Numbered from the stretch's first letter, positions 1-8,629 are shown. The stretch: DNA of 64,000 nucleotides from Nitrospira sp. (GCA_024760545.1 CP060501.1:3240036-3304035); one strand, 5' to 3'. Made by a program: numbers and translations. Notes: generated from the letters alone by a model not told the origin.

Positions 1-402
1 GGCGAGGTCATCCGCCGCCGGCGCGAGTGTCTTGGTTGTAAACGCCGCTACACCACCTACGAACGCGTCGAGGAAATTCTGCCCGTCGTCGTGAAAAAAG
101 ACGGCCGTCGCGAATCGTTCGACCGCACCAAGATTCTCGCCGGAATGAAGAAAGCGTGCGAAAAACGGCCGATCAGCACCGGGACTATCGAAACCGTCAC
201 CGATCGGATAGAAAAACGGATTCAGGAGATGGGCGAAACGGAGATTGAAAGTCGAGTCGTGGGGGAAGAAGTCATGAAGGAGTTGCACCAGCTGGACCAG
301 GTCGCTTATGTTCGATTTGCCTCCGTCTATCGGGAGTTCAAGGACATCGAGCAATTTATGGACGAATTGAAAACGCTGGCTCAGCAACGCCGCGAACGGT
401 AA
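1..402 (+). CDS. nrdR: Transcriptional repressor NrdR (5' end outside the window)
   Basis: NrdR represses ribonucleotide reductase genes by sensing ATP/dATP through an ATP-cone and binding NrdR boxes through an N-terminal zinc ribbon. The frame is open from base 1. It starts with an Arg-rich stretch followed by a CLGC pair, the second half of the zinc ribbon, then TTYERVEE and the ATP-cone ([16 protein letters not shown] to [12 protein letters not shown]). About 25 N-terminal residues, including the first Cys pair, lie before the window. The C-terminus is complete and the family length of about 150 residues fits. The GTG at 91 is an internal Val, not the start. Confidence 0.95.
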   Translation, partial: GEVIRRRRECLGCKRRYTTYERVEEILPVVVKKDGRRESFDRTKILAGMKKACEKRPISTGTIETVTDRIEKRIQEMGETEIESRVVGEEVMKELHQLDQVAYVRFASVYREFKDIEQFMDELKTLAQQRRER

Positions 403-514
403 CACGGTACTCCTGGCGCCATGGTCCGTCTTCTCCGGACTCGTTCTTTCCTCTCCGATTCGACAACCAGCCACATTTGATCCTGACGGACTCTGTGCAG
501 GAAGTTCTGAACCG

Positions 515-1618
515 ATGAGCAAACCGCTTCCCAAGCGAGTCAGACGGAATACGCCGAGTTCAGGCGCGACGAGCGTCGCCATCATCGGCGCCGGTCGTGG
601 TGGTACGGCATTGATGGAGATTTTTGCGAATGACCCGCTGGTGCAGATTGTGGGCGTCGCGGAACGCGATCCGGAAGCGCCGGGACTGGGATTGGCCAAA
701 CAGCTCAGAATCCCGATCACCCGCGATTATCGACAGTTGTTGGCAATGGAGCGAGTCGATCTGGTCATCGATGTGTCGGGCGACGCGGATGTCTGGGTGT
801 TTCTCCAGGATTTTCATCGCATGGGGGTGACGATCATCGGCGGTGCCAGCGCCAAGTTCATGTGGGAATTGATCGAAGCTCGGATTCGCGCAACGGCCGA
901 GATTGAGAAGACCTTGAACAAATATCAATCCCTGTACCGGCTCTACGTGAAAGAGAGCGGAGCAGCGGTGACGGAGGAGCGGACCAGAATAGCCTGCGAG
1001 ATGCACGATGGACTGGTGCAAAGCCTGGCGGGAGTGAATTTCAAACTGGATCTCTGCCAACAACTGTTCCGGAAGAATCCAAGAGCCAGTTTGACCACCA
1101 TCAAAGAGAGTAAGGCCCAACTCAAGTTGGCCATTCAGGAGGCCCGGCAGGTCATTTTCAACCTCCGGCCCTTGCACTATGACAAGATGGAATTGATTCC
1201 CGCCCTGACAAACTATTTCAAATCCTACGAGATCCAGACCCACATCAACACGAAGTTTACGGTGGCCGGGGATGAGCAAATCCTCTTTCCACGAACGAAG
1301 ATATTCCTTTTCCGGATCATCCAGGAAGCCTTGAGCAACGTTCAGAAACATGCGAAAGCCGACCGCGTCTCGATCAAACTGGACATCGCGATCGATATGT
1401 TGCGCGTCACCATCACCGACAACGGGGTAGGCTTCGACCTGGAAACTGTTTTGCGTGACCCTGAAAAGTGGGATCATTTCGGGATTAAGGGCATCTTGGA
1501 ACGAGCGCGCTTAGTCGGAGGAGAGGGACGCGTCCAATCCAAACCGGGGAAGGGCACAAAAATTATCGTCGAGGTGCCGCTGGGTTATAAGGAGGAGAGG
1601 GGCAATGGAGAAAATTAA
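515..1618 (+). CDS. Soluble sensor histidine kinase (HisKA_3 type) with N-terminal NAD(P)-binding-like domain
   Basis: This 367-residue cytoplasmic kinase should phosphorylate the adjacent response regulator. Residues 20-115 look like a Rossmann fold: a beta strand leads into GAGRGG at 25-30 (GxGxxG), a second strand ends at VGVAERD, and VDLVIDVSG follows, as in dehydrogenase or CoA/NAD-binding domains. A helical linker leads to the dimerisation/phosphoacceptor motif ACEMHDGLVQ with His164, then a HATPase_c domain with an N box (EALSNVQKHA, 271-280), DNGVGF (302-307) and GKGT. No transmembrane segment is visible. The kinase class and motifs are seen. Sensing of a dinucleotide or redox state is inference. 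The ATG at 515 precedes the whole Rossmann strand. Confidence 0.9.
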   Translation: MSKPLPKRVRRNTPSSGATSVAIIGAGRGGTALMEIFANDPLVQIVGVAERDPEAPGLGLAKQLRIPITRDYRQLLAMERVDLVIDVSGDADVWVFLQDFHRMGVTIIGGASAKFMWELIEARIRATAEIEKTLNKYQSLYRLYVKESGAAVTEERTRIACEMHDGLVQSLAGVNFKLDLCQQLFRKNPRASLTTIKESKAQLKLAIQEARQVIFNLRPLHYDKMELIPALTNYFKSYEIQTHINTKFTVAGDEQILFPRTKIFLFRIIQEALSNVQKHAKADRVSIKLDIAIDMLRVTITDNGVGFDLETVLRDPEKWDHFGIKGILERARLVGGEGRVQSKPGKGTKIIVEVPLGYKEERGNGEN

Positions 1619-2276
1619 GGTTCTGATTTCCGATGATCACCGAGTCGTCCGGGAAGGCTTGGCCGCCATTCTCAAGACCAAAGAGGACATTCAAGTCATC
1701 GGTGAAGCGCAGGACGGTGTTGAGGCGGTGGAGAAAGCTCGTGCCCTGCTTCCGGACGTCATTTTGATGGATGTGAGCATGCCGCGAATGGGGGGCGTGG
1801 AGGCAACGAGACAGATCAAACGCGAATTTCCCCACATCGGCATCGTGGCCTTGACCATGTATGAGGAACAGCAATACATCTTCGATCTCGTCCGTGCCGG
1901 AGCGACGGGGTATTTGCTGAAAGACTCCGAATCGTCGCAGATCGTTGCGGCCATACGCGCCATCTATCGAGGCGAATCACTGATCCACCCCTCCGTCGCC
2001 AGCAAAATCTTGGCCGAATTCTCGTTGATGGCCCAAAAGAAAGGAAAGAAGCCGGCTTGGGCGGAGCATGATTTGACCGAGCGGGAGATTACGGTGTTAC
2101 GATTGGTCGCCGACGGCAAAACCAACAAGGAGATTGCCAACAACCTCGATCTCAGTGAAAAGACCGTGAAGAATCACGTCCGGAACATCTTCCACAAGCT
2201 GCAAGTCTACGACCGTACACAAGCGGCAATTCTCGCCATCCGCAAAGGACTGATCGAGCTCGATCCGAAGCGGTAG
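1605..2276 (+). CDS. NarL/FixJ-family response regulator
   Basis: This 223-residue DNA-binding response regulator is the likely partner of the preceding kinase. Its start lies inside the kinase gene (14-base overlap), which implies translational coupling. The receiver domain (1-120) has the acidic pair D10-D11, phosphoacceptor Asp56 in ILMDVSMP, the Thr of ALTMYEE and the Lys of YLLKDSES. A linker leads to a LuxR-type helix-turn-helix near 155-210 (LTEREITVLRLVADGKTNKEIA, then SEKTVKNHVRNIF). A Shine-Dalgarno-like AAGGAGGAGAGG sits just upstream of the ATG. The target genes cannot be read from the sequence; the convergent repeat-protein cluster next door is one untested possibility. Confidence 0.95.
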   Translation: MEKIKVLISDDHRVVREGLAAILKTKEDIQVIGEAQDGVEAVEKARALLPDVILMDVSMPRMGGVEATRQIKREFPHIGIVALTMYEEQQYIFDLVRAGATGYLLKDSESSQIVAAIRAIYRGESLIHPSVASKILAEFSLMAQKKGKKPAWAEHDLTEREITVLRLVADGKTNKEIANNLDLSEKTVKNHVRNIFHKLQVYDRTQAAILAIRKGLIELDPKR

Positions 2277-2436
2277 GATGTACTGCCGCGACAAGGCCGT
2301 AGCCTGCACAGTAGCCTTTCGTAGCTCCTTACAGATTGAGTTCCGAGAAGAAGCCCATGGTTTATAGCTAGGGACAGATTCTCTACGGCAGGCTGGCTGA
2401 AGCGGCCGCTAGCAGACAGAACAGCCTTCAATATTT

Positions 2437-3738
2437 CTAGCGGAATCCACGGTCTATGGTGATGGTGTAGGTTCTGGGGTTTCCATTCGGTGCAGTCACG
2501 GTGATCGATGCTACGGTGATTGTCCCTGGCCCATTCAATGGAATGGCCGCCCGGCCGGTTGCGATTCCTGCCCCAGCTACCACTGAACCGGACATCACAG
2601 CGCTCGGATCAGCTTTGGTTGCGGAAACGGTCACACTGTCGATACCGGCGCCGACGGTGACCGTGTAGATCGGGATACCTGGAGCAAACGCGGGAATCAA
2701 ACGGCCTGGGGTCACGTTCAACGCCGACAAGGCATTCTCGCTGCCGGGTGTTGCTCGATTTACGGTAATGCCATATGTTTTTGAATCTCCATTCGGTGCC
2801 GTCACAGTAATTGACACGGCGGTCGATGTTCCTTGCCCTCCGAGCGTAATGGCCGCCTGGCCGGTTGCGGACCCGGCAGCAGCGGACACCGAACCAGACA
2901 TCACGGCGTTCGGATCGGCTTTGGTCGCGGAGACGGTCACACTGTCGATGCTGCTGCCGACTGTGACCGTGTAGTTCAGGGTGCTTTGGGCAAACGCGGG
3001 AACCAAAACGCCTGGGGTCACACTCAACGCCGACAGATTGTTGTTTACTCGACTCACCGTGATGCGGTACGTCTTCGCGATTCCATTCGACGCGGTTACG
3101 GTGATCGACACCACGGTACTTGACCCTGGCTGGCCCAACGGAATGGCCGCCTGGCCGGTTGCGGACCCGGCAGCAGCGGACACCGAACCGGACATCACGG
3201 CGTTCGGATCGGCTTTGGTCGCGGAGACGGTCACACTGGTGACGTCGGCGTCGACATCCGTTGTGTAGTTCAAAGTGCCTGGAGCAAAAGCCGGCGACAA
3301 GGAGCCTGGTGTCACGCTTAACGCCGACAGATCGTTGTTTACTTTGCGCACAATGACGACATACGTGTGCTGATTTTGGCTCGGTGCCGTCAACACGATA
3401 ATGATATTCGTTGTAGGCTGCGGGAGCGCGATGGTGCGTGCCTGCCCAGCGCTCGTCTCTTGCCCGTTGATGGTCATCGTTGTTCCGCTGTCTTGAGGGG
3501 TGGCTCTTACAGTGACGCTGGTGTCCGCTGTCGACACGTCGACCGTATAGCTGGTGATATCGCTGGAAAAAGCCGGATCAAGCCCTCCAGGGCTAACGCT
3601 ACCGGTAACGCTCAAGCTGGCGAGCTGCCCCTCCTTGTTAACCGACGCGGTATCCTGGCAGCCGGAGGTCCCCAAGCCGATGACAATCAGAAAGACGGCA
3701 GCAATAAATTGTCCGGCTATGGTGAGCGTGCGCCTCAT
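2437..3738 (-). CDS. Exported cadherin-like beta-sandwich repeat protein, 4 repeats
   Basis: This is the last of four tandem paralogues. The product (about 433 residues) starts with a signal-like segment (MRRTLTIAGQ, then a hydrophobic stretch ending GTSGC). The Cys after Gly suggests a lipoprotein, although the -3 residue is not the usual Leu. Four repeats of about 95 residues follow, each opening with a form of LSALSVTPGxLxPAF and closing with VTAPNGxxKTYxITVxR, the pattern of the Pfam cadherin-like family (PF12733). Repeats 2 and 3 share almost identical DNA 294 bases apart. The start is set by alignment with the paralogues, which all begin M-x-x-T. A role as surface or periplasmic adhesion or scaffold protein is inference. 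Confidence 0.85.
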   Translation of the reverse strand: MRRTLTIAGQFIAAVFLIVIGLGTSGCQDTASVNKEGQLASLSVTGSVSPGGLDPAFSSDITSYTVDVSTADTSVTVRATPQDSGTTMTINGQETSAGQARTIALPQPTTNIIIVLTAPSQNQHTYVVIVRKVNNDLSALSVTPGSLSPAFAPGTLNYTTDVDADVTSVTVSATKADPNAVMSGSVSAAAGSATGQAAIPLGQPGSSTVVSITVTASNGIAKTYRITVSRVNNNLSALSVTPGVLVPAFAQSTLNYTVTVGSSIDSVTVSATKADPNAVMSGSVSAAAGSATGQAAITLGGQGTSTAVSITVTAPNGDSKTYGITVNRATPGSENALSALNVTPGRLIPAFAPGIPIYTVTVGAGIDSVTVSATKADPSAVMSGSVVAGAGIATGRAAIPLNGPGTITVASITVTAPNGNPRTYTITIDRGFR

Positions 3739-3771
3739 GTAATGCAGGTCACTTTCTCTCGATCGATGATG

Positions 3772-3835
3772 AGCTGTCTGTTTCGGTGAACCCAAACGGT
3801 AGGCGTAGAGGCTACGAGAGGGCTCAAAATCAGCC
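3772..3835 (-). promoter_or_regulatory. Structured 5' leader element of the 4-repeat gene
   Basis: The transcript from the promoter at 3863-3891 would carry this 64-nt element about 34 bases before the ATG. Two nested helices can form: outer GGCUG (3831-3835) with CAGCU (3772-3776), and inner UGAGCCC (3820-3826) with GGGUUCA (3787-3793) including one G-U pair. The loop side contains the conserved CUCUCGUAG. The equivalent element at 5708-5771 has the same length, with pair changes that keep the outer helix. Function is unknown: RNA switch, protein-binding site or operator. Confidence 0.5.
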
Positions 3836-3862
3836 TATGAGGTTTTCACAAGGCTTAGTGAT

Positions 3863-3891
3863 GGTATAGCTGATCCAATTTGTCGGGTCAA
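3863..3891 (-). promoter_or_regulatory. Sigma-70 promoter for the 4-repeat gene
   Basis: On the minus strand TTGACC (3886-3891) and TATACC (3863-3868) are separated by 17 bases, a good match to the housekeeping consensus. The predicted transcript start near 3856 gives a leader of about 118 bases before the ATG at 3738. The same arrangement is present before two paralogues. The rest of the gap up to 4055 shows nothing recognisable. Confidence 0.65.
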
Positions 3892-4055
3892 CACATTGGA
3901 TTAGGAGCTGTGAGGATTGCGAAGGGTCCGAGGCAGGTTGCGCCGATGGCTGCGGAGCATTTCTTTGCGCGCTTCCACGTGCTCAGTGTGGAATTCAGTT
4001 TGGAGATAAATGGATTCAATGGATTTATTGGATCTACGAATGCGAGGACGATTCG

Positions 4056-5669
4056 CTAGCGGAACGGTCGGCTCACGGTGATGCGGTAGGTTTTTGGGGT
4101 CCCATCCGGTGCGGTCACGGTGATTAACACCTCAGTGCTTGTTCCCAGCCCCACGGAGGCGTTCACTTGGCCCGTTGGGTCCCCTGCCACGGCGATTACC
4201 GATCCGGAGGAGGACATCACTGCATTCGGGTCGGATTTGGTGGCGGTAATGGTCACATTGGCGACTCCGCTGTCGACGTTCACTGCGTAGGTCACGATGC
4301 TCGGAGTAAAGGGTGGTGCCAGGCTGCCCGATGACACAGTCAAGGCTGACAAGTTGTTGTTCGCGGACGCTGCTCGGCTCACGGTGATGCGGTAGGTCTT
4401 GGAGTTTCCATTCGGAGCGGTCACGACAATGGAAATGCTCGTGTCCGATCCCGGAGCGCCGAGGGCAATGTCGCGGCCTTGGCCTGAGCTGGTTCCCTGT
4501 CCATTCACCACCATGCTCGCATTCGAATCTGCTTTCGTCGCGGTGACGGTTACGTCGGAGACCGTGGTCGCCACGTCCACCGTGTAGGTTGTGGTCCCTG
4601 AAGCAAACCCAGGATCCAAGGAGCCTTGTGTCACAGTCAATGCCGACAAGTTATTATTGCTGGCGAGCGCCGCTCGTTCTACCGTGATGCGGTAGGTCTT
4701 TGAGTTTCCATTTTGGGCAGTCACGGTGATCGCCACCGAGGTGGTCGTCCCTGGCCCCCCGAGTTGAATGGATGTTTGTCCCGAAGCTGTTCCCGTCCCG
4801 GCGGTTATCGAACCGGACATCTCAGCATTCGAATCGGACTTGGTCGCGAAGACGGTCACGCTCGTAACGGTGGCCGCCACATCTGCGGTGTAGGTCAAGG
4901 TCCCAGCAGTAAAGGCGGGAGACAAGGCGCCCGGGGTCACACGCAAGGCCGAGAGATTATTATTGCCCGATTCCGCTCGATTGACGACGACGACATAGGT
5001 GTTGCGGCTTCCGCTCTGCGCCGTTAAGACGATCGTAATGCTTGTGCTTGACCCCAGCGATCCCAGCGTGACGGTGCGTCCCTGCCCAACGCCGGTGGCA
5101 GCGCCGTTGATCGTCATGGTGGTCGTGTTGTCTTCAGGGGTGGCCACCACCGAGACGCTCGTCACGGTGCTCGCCACGTCTACCACATAGCTCGAGGTGC
5201 TTGGAGCAAATGCAGGGGACAAGACGCCTGGAGTTACGCTCAAAGCCGACAGATCGCTATTGTTCGATGCCGTTCTATTGACGACGACGACATAGGTGTT
5301 GCGACTTCCACTCTGCGCCGTTAACGCGATCGTAATGCTCGTGCGCGACCCGAGGCCTCCTAACGCGACGGTGCGTCCCTGTCCCGCGTTGGTGGCAGCG
5401 CCGTTGATCGTCATGGTGGTCGTGTTGTTCTCAGGGGTGGCGGTCACCGTGACGCTGGTGACGGTCGTCGAGACATCGACCTCATAGCTGACGGTGTTGC
5501 TTGAAAAGGCCGGCCGGAGCACCCCGGGGCTGACGGATAGGCTGGAGAGTTGGGCCTCCGGTTCATTCGAGAGCGACCCGCTGTCCTGGCAACCGGAGAA
5601 ACCTAGTCCAATCGCGAGGAAGAGAACGGCAACGAGAGATCTAGCTGCGACTGTGATGGTACGTCCCAT
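4056..5669 (-). CDS. Exported cadherin-like beta-sandwich repeat protein, 5 repeats
   Basis: This is the second paralogue in the cluster, about 537 residues. An N-terminal export signal (MGRTITVAARS, hydrophobic core, GFSGCQD) may be a non-standard lipobox. Five repeats of 90-100 residues follow, each with LSxLxVxxGxLxPxF at its start and a KTYRITVxR-type end; repeats 1, 2 and 4 carry the variant TMTINGAAT/VVNGQGT loop. Repeats are joined by short Ala/Ser/Asn linkers. The ATG at 5669 is preferred over upstream in-frame codons because AGGAAGGTGATC, a near-perfect ribosome site, lies about 10 bases before it and the paralogues start at the same place. The molecular partner is unknown. Confidence 0.85.
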   Translation of the reverse strand: MGRTITVAARSLVAVLFLAIGLGFSGCQDSGSLSNEPEAQLSSLSVSPGVLRPAFSSNTVSYEVDVSTTVTSVTVTATPENNTTTMTINGAATNAGQGRTVALGGLGSRTSITIALTAQSGSRNTYVVVVNRTASNNSDLSALSVTPGVLSPAFAPSTSSYVVDVASTVTSVSVVATPEDNTTTMTINGAATGVGQGRTVTLGSLGSSTSITIVLTAQSGSRNTYVVVVNRAESGNNNLSALRVTPGALSPAFTAGTLTYTADVAATVTSVTVFATKSDSNAEMSGSITAGTGTASGQTSIQLGGPGTTTSVAITVTAQNGNSKTYRITVERAALASNNNLSALTVTQGSLDPGFASGTTTYTVDVATTVSDVTVTATKADSNASMVVNGQGTSSGQGRDIALGAPGSDTSISIVVTAPNGNSKTYRITVSRAASANNNLSALTVSSGSLAPPFTPSIVTYAVNVDSGVANVTITATKSDPNAVMSSSGSVIAVAGDPTGQVNASVGLGTSTEVLITVTAPDGTPKTYRITVSRPFR

Positions 5670-5707
5670 CTCGAGGCGATCACCTTCCTTTGATGCGTGA
5701 AGTGATG

Positions 5708-5771
5708 AGCCAGTCGGTTCTGGTGAACCCAAACGTGAGATGTGGAAATGACGAGAGGGTTCAAATTGGCT
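5708..5771 (-). promoter_or_regulatory. Structured 5' leader element of the 5-repeat gene at 4056
   Basis: In the transcript, AGCCA (5767-5771) can pair with UGGCU (5708-5712), enclosing a perfect UGAACCC (5757-5763)/GGGUUCA (5724-5730) helix. Relative to the element at 3772-3835 the outer helix differs at two base pairs that both remain paired (C-G to U-A and A-U to G-C), and the total length is again 64 nt. The loop sequence CUCUCGU is shared. The element begins about 10 nt after the predicted transcript start. Its role is not known. Confidence 0.5.
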
Positions 5772-5785
5772 GAGCAGGAGTTAAA

Positions 5786-5814
5786 TGTATAGCCAATCCG
5801 ACCAGTGAGGTCAA
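5786..5814 (-). promoter_or_regulatory. Sigma-70 promoter for the 5-repeat gene at 4056
   Basis: TTGACC (5809-5814) and TATACA (5786-5791) on the minus strand are spaced by 17 bases. Transcription would start near 5779, giving a leader of about 110 bases. The -35 and its following TCAC resemble the promoter at 8738-8767, pointing to duplication of promoter and gene together. Confidence 0.65.
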
Positions 5815-5907
5815 GACTTCAAATCGAGCGGGGGTAAATCGGGATGCATGGGAATCGGACGCTTATGGCGAGAGAGATTCTGTGAGAGGCCTATTCTTCC
5901 GGAGCTG

Positions 5908-5976
5908 TGACCGTCTCAGCCATTCATATTCCTGATATCAGGACATTCAGATCGGCATTGAGGACTGAGACGGTCA
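5908..5976. repeat. Inverted repeat, 12-bp perfect arms with inner palindrome
   Basis: TGACCGTCTCAG (5908-5919) and its exact reverse complement (5965-5976) flank 45 bases that contain the palindrome CCTGATATCAGG (5931-5942). It lies just downstream of the minus-strand gene ending at 5994. There is no T-run, so a classical intrinsic terminator is not supported; a transcript-stabilising hairpin or the remnant of a small element is possible. Confidence 0.6.
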
Positions 5977-5993
5977 TGCCATTGGTATTGAAC

Positions 5994-8591
5994 TTATCCT
6001 GGTCCTCCAGGGGCTGTGCTGTCGATGGTCACACTCAAGCCGCCACTCTGATCAGATTCAAGGCTCGTTGCCGTACTAGTCACTGTGCTGGTAATCGTGT
6101 GGGGCCCGTCACTCAGCGATGACGTTGGCTGTAGGGTACCCGCACTAAAGGTAGATCCGACTTTGTTTCCATCCACATACAGGTTTGGAGTCAGACCTGC
6201 GCCCGGCTGAGGTATTGCAAATCTAGGTGTCGTGATGTTGGTGTTGTTGTCCGACCTACTAGTGCCAGGCGCGCACCCATCAGGATCAGGATTTGTAGGA
6301 TCAGGAGGATCAAGAAGGGGACAGGAGTCATCCGCTGCTATCAGATTTGGCGCACTCGCTGGCGCCGGCGGCGGACTCGCCGGAGCCGCCCGGTTCACGG
6401 TGATCGTGTAGGTCTGAACGTTAACCCCGTTCTGGGCGGTTACAGTGATCGACACCGATGTGGAAGTTCCTGCTCCGTTCAATGGAACAGTCGCTTGACC
6501 TGATGCTGTTCCCGCTGGGATGGTCGCACCACCTAAGGACATAACGGCATTTGAGTCGGACTTAGTCGCGGAAACTGTGACGCTCGTGACGGTGCTATCA
6601 ACGTTCGTTGTGTAGTTCAGTGTGCTCGCAGCAAAGTTAGGAGATAGGGTACCTTGTGTAACGCTCAATGCCGACAGGTTATCGTTGCTCCCGAGCGCCG
6701 CTCTGTTCACGTTAATGCGGTATGTCTTTGAGTTTCCATTGGGGGCCGCCACGTCGATCAACACAGGCGTGGTTGTCCCTGGGCCGCCGAGTTGAATGGT
6801 TGCTTGGCCGGTTGCTGTCCCTGCTCCGGCGGTCACGTCCTCGGACATCACGGCATTCACATCGGCCTTTGTAGCCGAGACATTGACGCTGGTGACGTTG
6901 CTCGCCACGTTCACTGAATAGGTAAGGGTGCTCGCAGAGAAGGCAGGAGACAGGGTGCCTTGCGTCACGCTCAAGGCCGACAGGTTGTTGTTACTTGCGA
7001 GCGCTGCGCGATTCACGGTGACGCGGTATGACTTGGGGCTGCCATTCGGAGCAGTAACCGTGATCAAAACCACGGTGCCCGTCCCTTGCCCGCCGAGTTG
7101 AATGGTCGCTTGACCGGTTGCCGTTCCCGCGCCGGCTATCACGTCTTCAGACATCACGGCAGTTGCATCGGCTTTGGTGGCCGAGACATTCACGCTGGTG
7201 ACAGTACTCGCCACGTTCACTGTGTAGTTTAGGGTGTTTTGCGCAAACGCAGGAGCCAAGGCACCTTGCGTGACACTCAATGCCGAGAGATTATTGTTTC
7301 CACCAAGCGCGGCACGGATGACGTTCACCGTGTATGTATTCTGGCTGCCGTTCTGTGCCCTCACCGTAATATTGATCAAGGTGTTCGATCCGGCCGCATT
7401 CAATCCGATGGTCCGAGCCTGCCCGGAGTTGGTGGCTTGATTATTCACCGTCATGGTCGCCGCGGTATCTTGCAGCGTCGGCGTCACCGTAAATTGGGTC
7501 ACGCCGCTTACTACGTTGACTGTGTAATCCTCTGTACCGGCGCTGAAGGCGGGGGCTAAGGATCCCGGCGACACAGCCAAACCCTGAAGATTATTGTTTC
7601 CCGCAAGCGCGGCGCGCATGACGTTTACGGAATACGTCTTCTGAGTCCCATTCTGTGCGGTTACCACGATATTGATAAAGGTGCTCGATCCGGCCGCATT
7701 CAATGCGATAGTTCGGGCCTGCCCGGAGTTGGTGGTTTGATTATTCACCGTCATAGTTGACGCGGTATCTTGCAGCGTCGGCGTCACCGTAAATTGGGTC
7801 ACGCCACTTCCCACGTTGGCCGTGTATCCAACTGTGCCTGCGTTGAAGGATGGGGCCAACGTTCCTGGTGAAATGGCCAGACCTTGCAAGTTGTTGTTGG
7901 CGGATACTCCGCGGCTTACAGTCACGAGATAGGTTTTGTCATTGCCATTCTGGGCGGTCACGATAATCGTGATGCTTGTGCTTTGGCCTGGGCCATTGAG
8001 GGATACTGCGCGGGCTTGACCAGAGACCGCGGCTTGTCCATTCACGGTCACCGTTGCAGCAGGATCCGACAGCGTGGGAGTTATATTGACGCTTCCGACG
8101 TTGTTGGCAACACTTACGGTATAGCTTTGCACGTTCGCATCGAATGCAGGCGCCAGTGTTGCGGAGGCTACCGCCAAACTCTGCAATGAATTGTTTCCAG
8201 CCAATCCTGCTCTGACCAGACGGACTGTGTAGGTTCTCGAATTATTGGTTGATTCTGAAACCACAACATTGACGACTGTCGTTGACCCTGCCGGGTCCAG
8301 TGTAATGGTACGGCTTGTCGTCGACTGCCCATTGATAGACACAGTGTCGCCTGACACGGCCGCTTGAGCGGTGATGATCACACTTGCAATGTTATTGGTC
8401 AGATCGACACGGTATGAGGTTGTTCCCGCGCTAAACCCCGGTTGAAGTGTGCCGGGACTGACTGTGAGCCTGGAGAGTTCCACTTCTGGGTTGACTGTCG
8501 CTGAGTCGCCACAACCATAGGCGCTCAACCCGAGTGCAACAAGAAAAGCGGCGGCTAGATACTGTCCAGCAACGGTCATGGTGCGTTTCAT
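5994..8591 (-). CDS. Large exported repeat protein: 7 cadherin-like repeats plus C-terminal Bap/Ig-like domain
   Basis: This is the largest paralogue, about 865 residues. A signal segment (MKRTMTVAGQY, hydrophobic core, SAYGC, possible lipoprotein Cys) is followed by seven beta-sandwich repeats. Repeats 1-4 carry the LQGLAxSPGxLAPxF form and 5-7 the LSALSVTQGxLxPxF form. A Pro/Asp-rich linker leads to an extra domain with DNNTNITTPRF, LYVDGNKVG, LSDGPHTITSTVT and VTIDSTAP, typical of bacterial Ig-like modules in large adhesins. The protein stops right after the STAP motif, where another module would usually begin, so it may be truncated. Repeats 3 and 4 are nearly identical DNA 300 bases apart. 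An alternative ATG lies at 8600; paralogy favours 8591. Confidence 0.85.
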   Translation of the reverse strand: MKRTMTVAGQYLAAAFLVALGLSAYGCGDSATVNPEVELSRLTVSPGTLQPGFSAGTTSYRVDLTNNIASVIITAQAAVSGDTVSINGQSTTSRTITLDPAGSTTVVNVVVSESTNNSRTYTVRLVRAGLAGNNSLQSLAVASATLAPAFDANVQSYTVSVANNVGSVNITPTLSDPAATVTVNGQAAVSGQARAVSLNGPGQSTSITIIVTAQNGNDKTYLVTVSRGVSANNNLQGLAISPGTLAPSFNAGTVGYTANVGSGVTQFTVTPTLQDTASTMTVNNQTTNSGQARTIALNAAGSSTFINIVVTAQNGTQKTYSVNVMRAALAGNNNLQGLAVSPGSLAPAFSAGTEDYTVNVVSGVTQFTVTPTLQDTAATMTVNNQATNSGQARTIGLNAAGSNTLINITVRAQNGSQNTYTVNVIRAALGGNNNLSALSVTQGALAPAFAQNTLNYTVNVASTVTSVNVSATKADATAVMSEDVIAGAGTATGQATIQLGGQGTGTVVLITVTAPNGSPKSYRVTVNRAALASNNNLSALSVTQGTLSPAFSASTLTYSVNVASNVTSVNVSATKADVNAVMSEDVTAGAGTATGQATIQLGGPGTTTPVLIDVAAPNGNSKTYRINVNRAALGSNDNLSALSVTQGTLSPNFAASTLNYTTNVDSTVTSVTVSATKSDSNAVMSLGGATIPAGTASGQATVPLNGAGTSTSVSITVTAQNGVNVQTYTITVNRAAPASPPPAPASAPNLIAADDSCPLLDPPDPTNPDPDGCAPGTSRSDNNTNITTPRFAIPQPGAGLTPNLYVDGNKVGSTFSAGTLQPTSSLSDGPHTITSTVTSTATSLESDQSGGLSVTIDSTAPGGPG

Positions 8592-8629
8592 AATTAGCAT
8601 CGTCTTTCTTTAGAGGTATGAAGTGTCAG

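Noticed and set aside
560-1477. 305-residue antisense frame over the histidine kinase
   Set aside because: Complement shadow; the plus strand has all kinase motifs in order.
5908-5976. Inverted repeat as insertion sequence ends
   Set aside because: Only 69 bases long, no transposase and no target duplication noticed.
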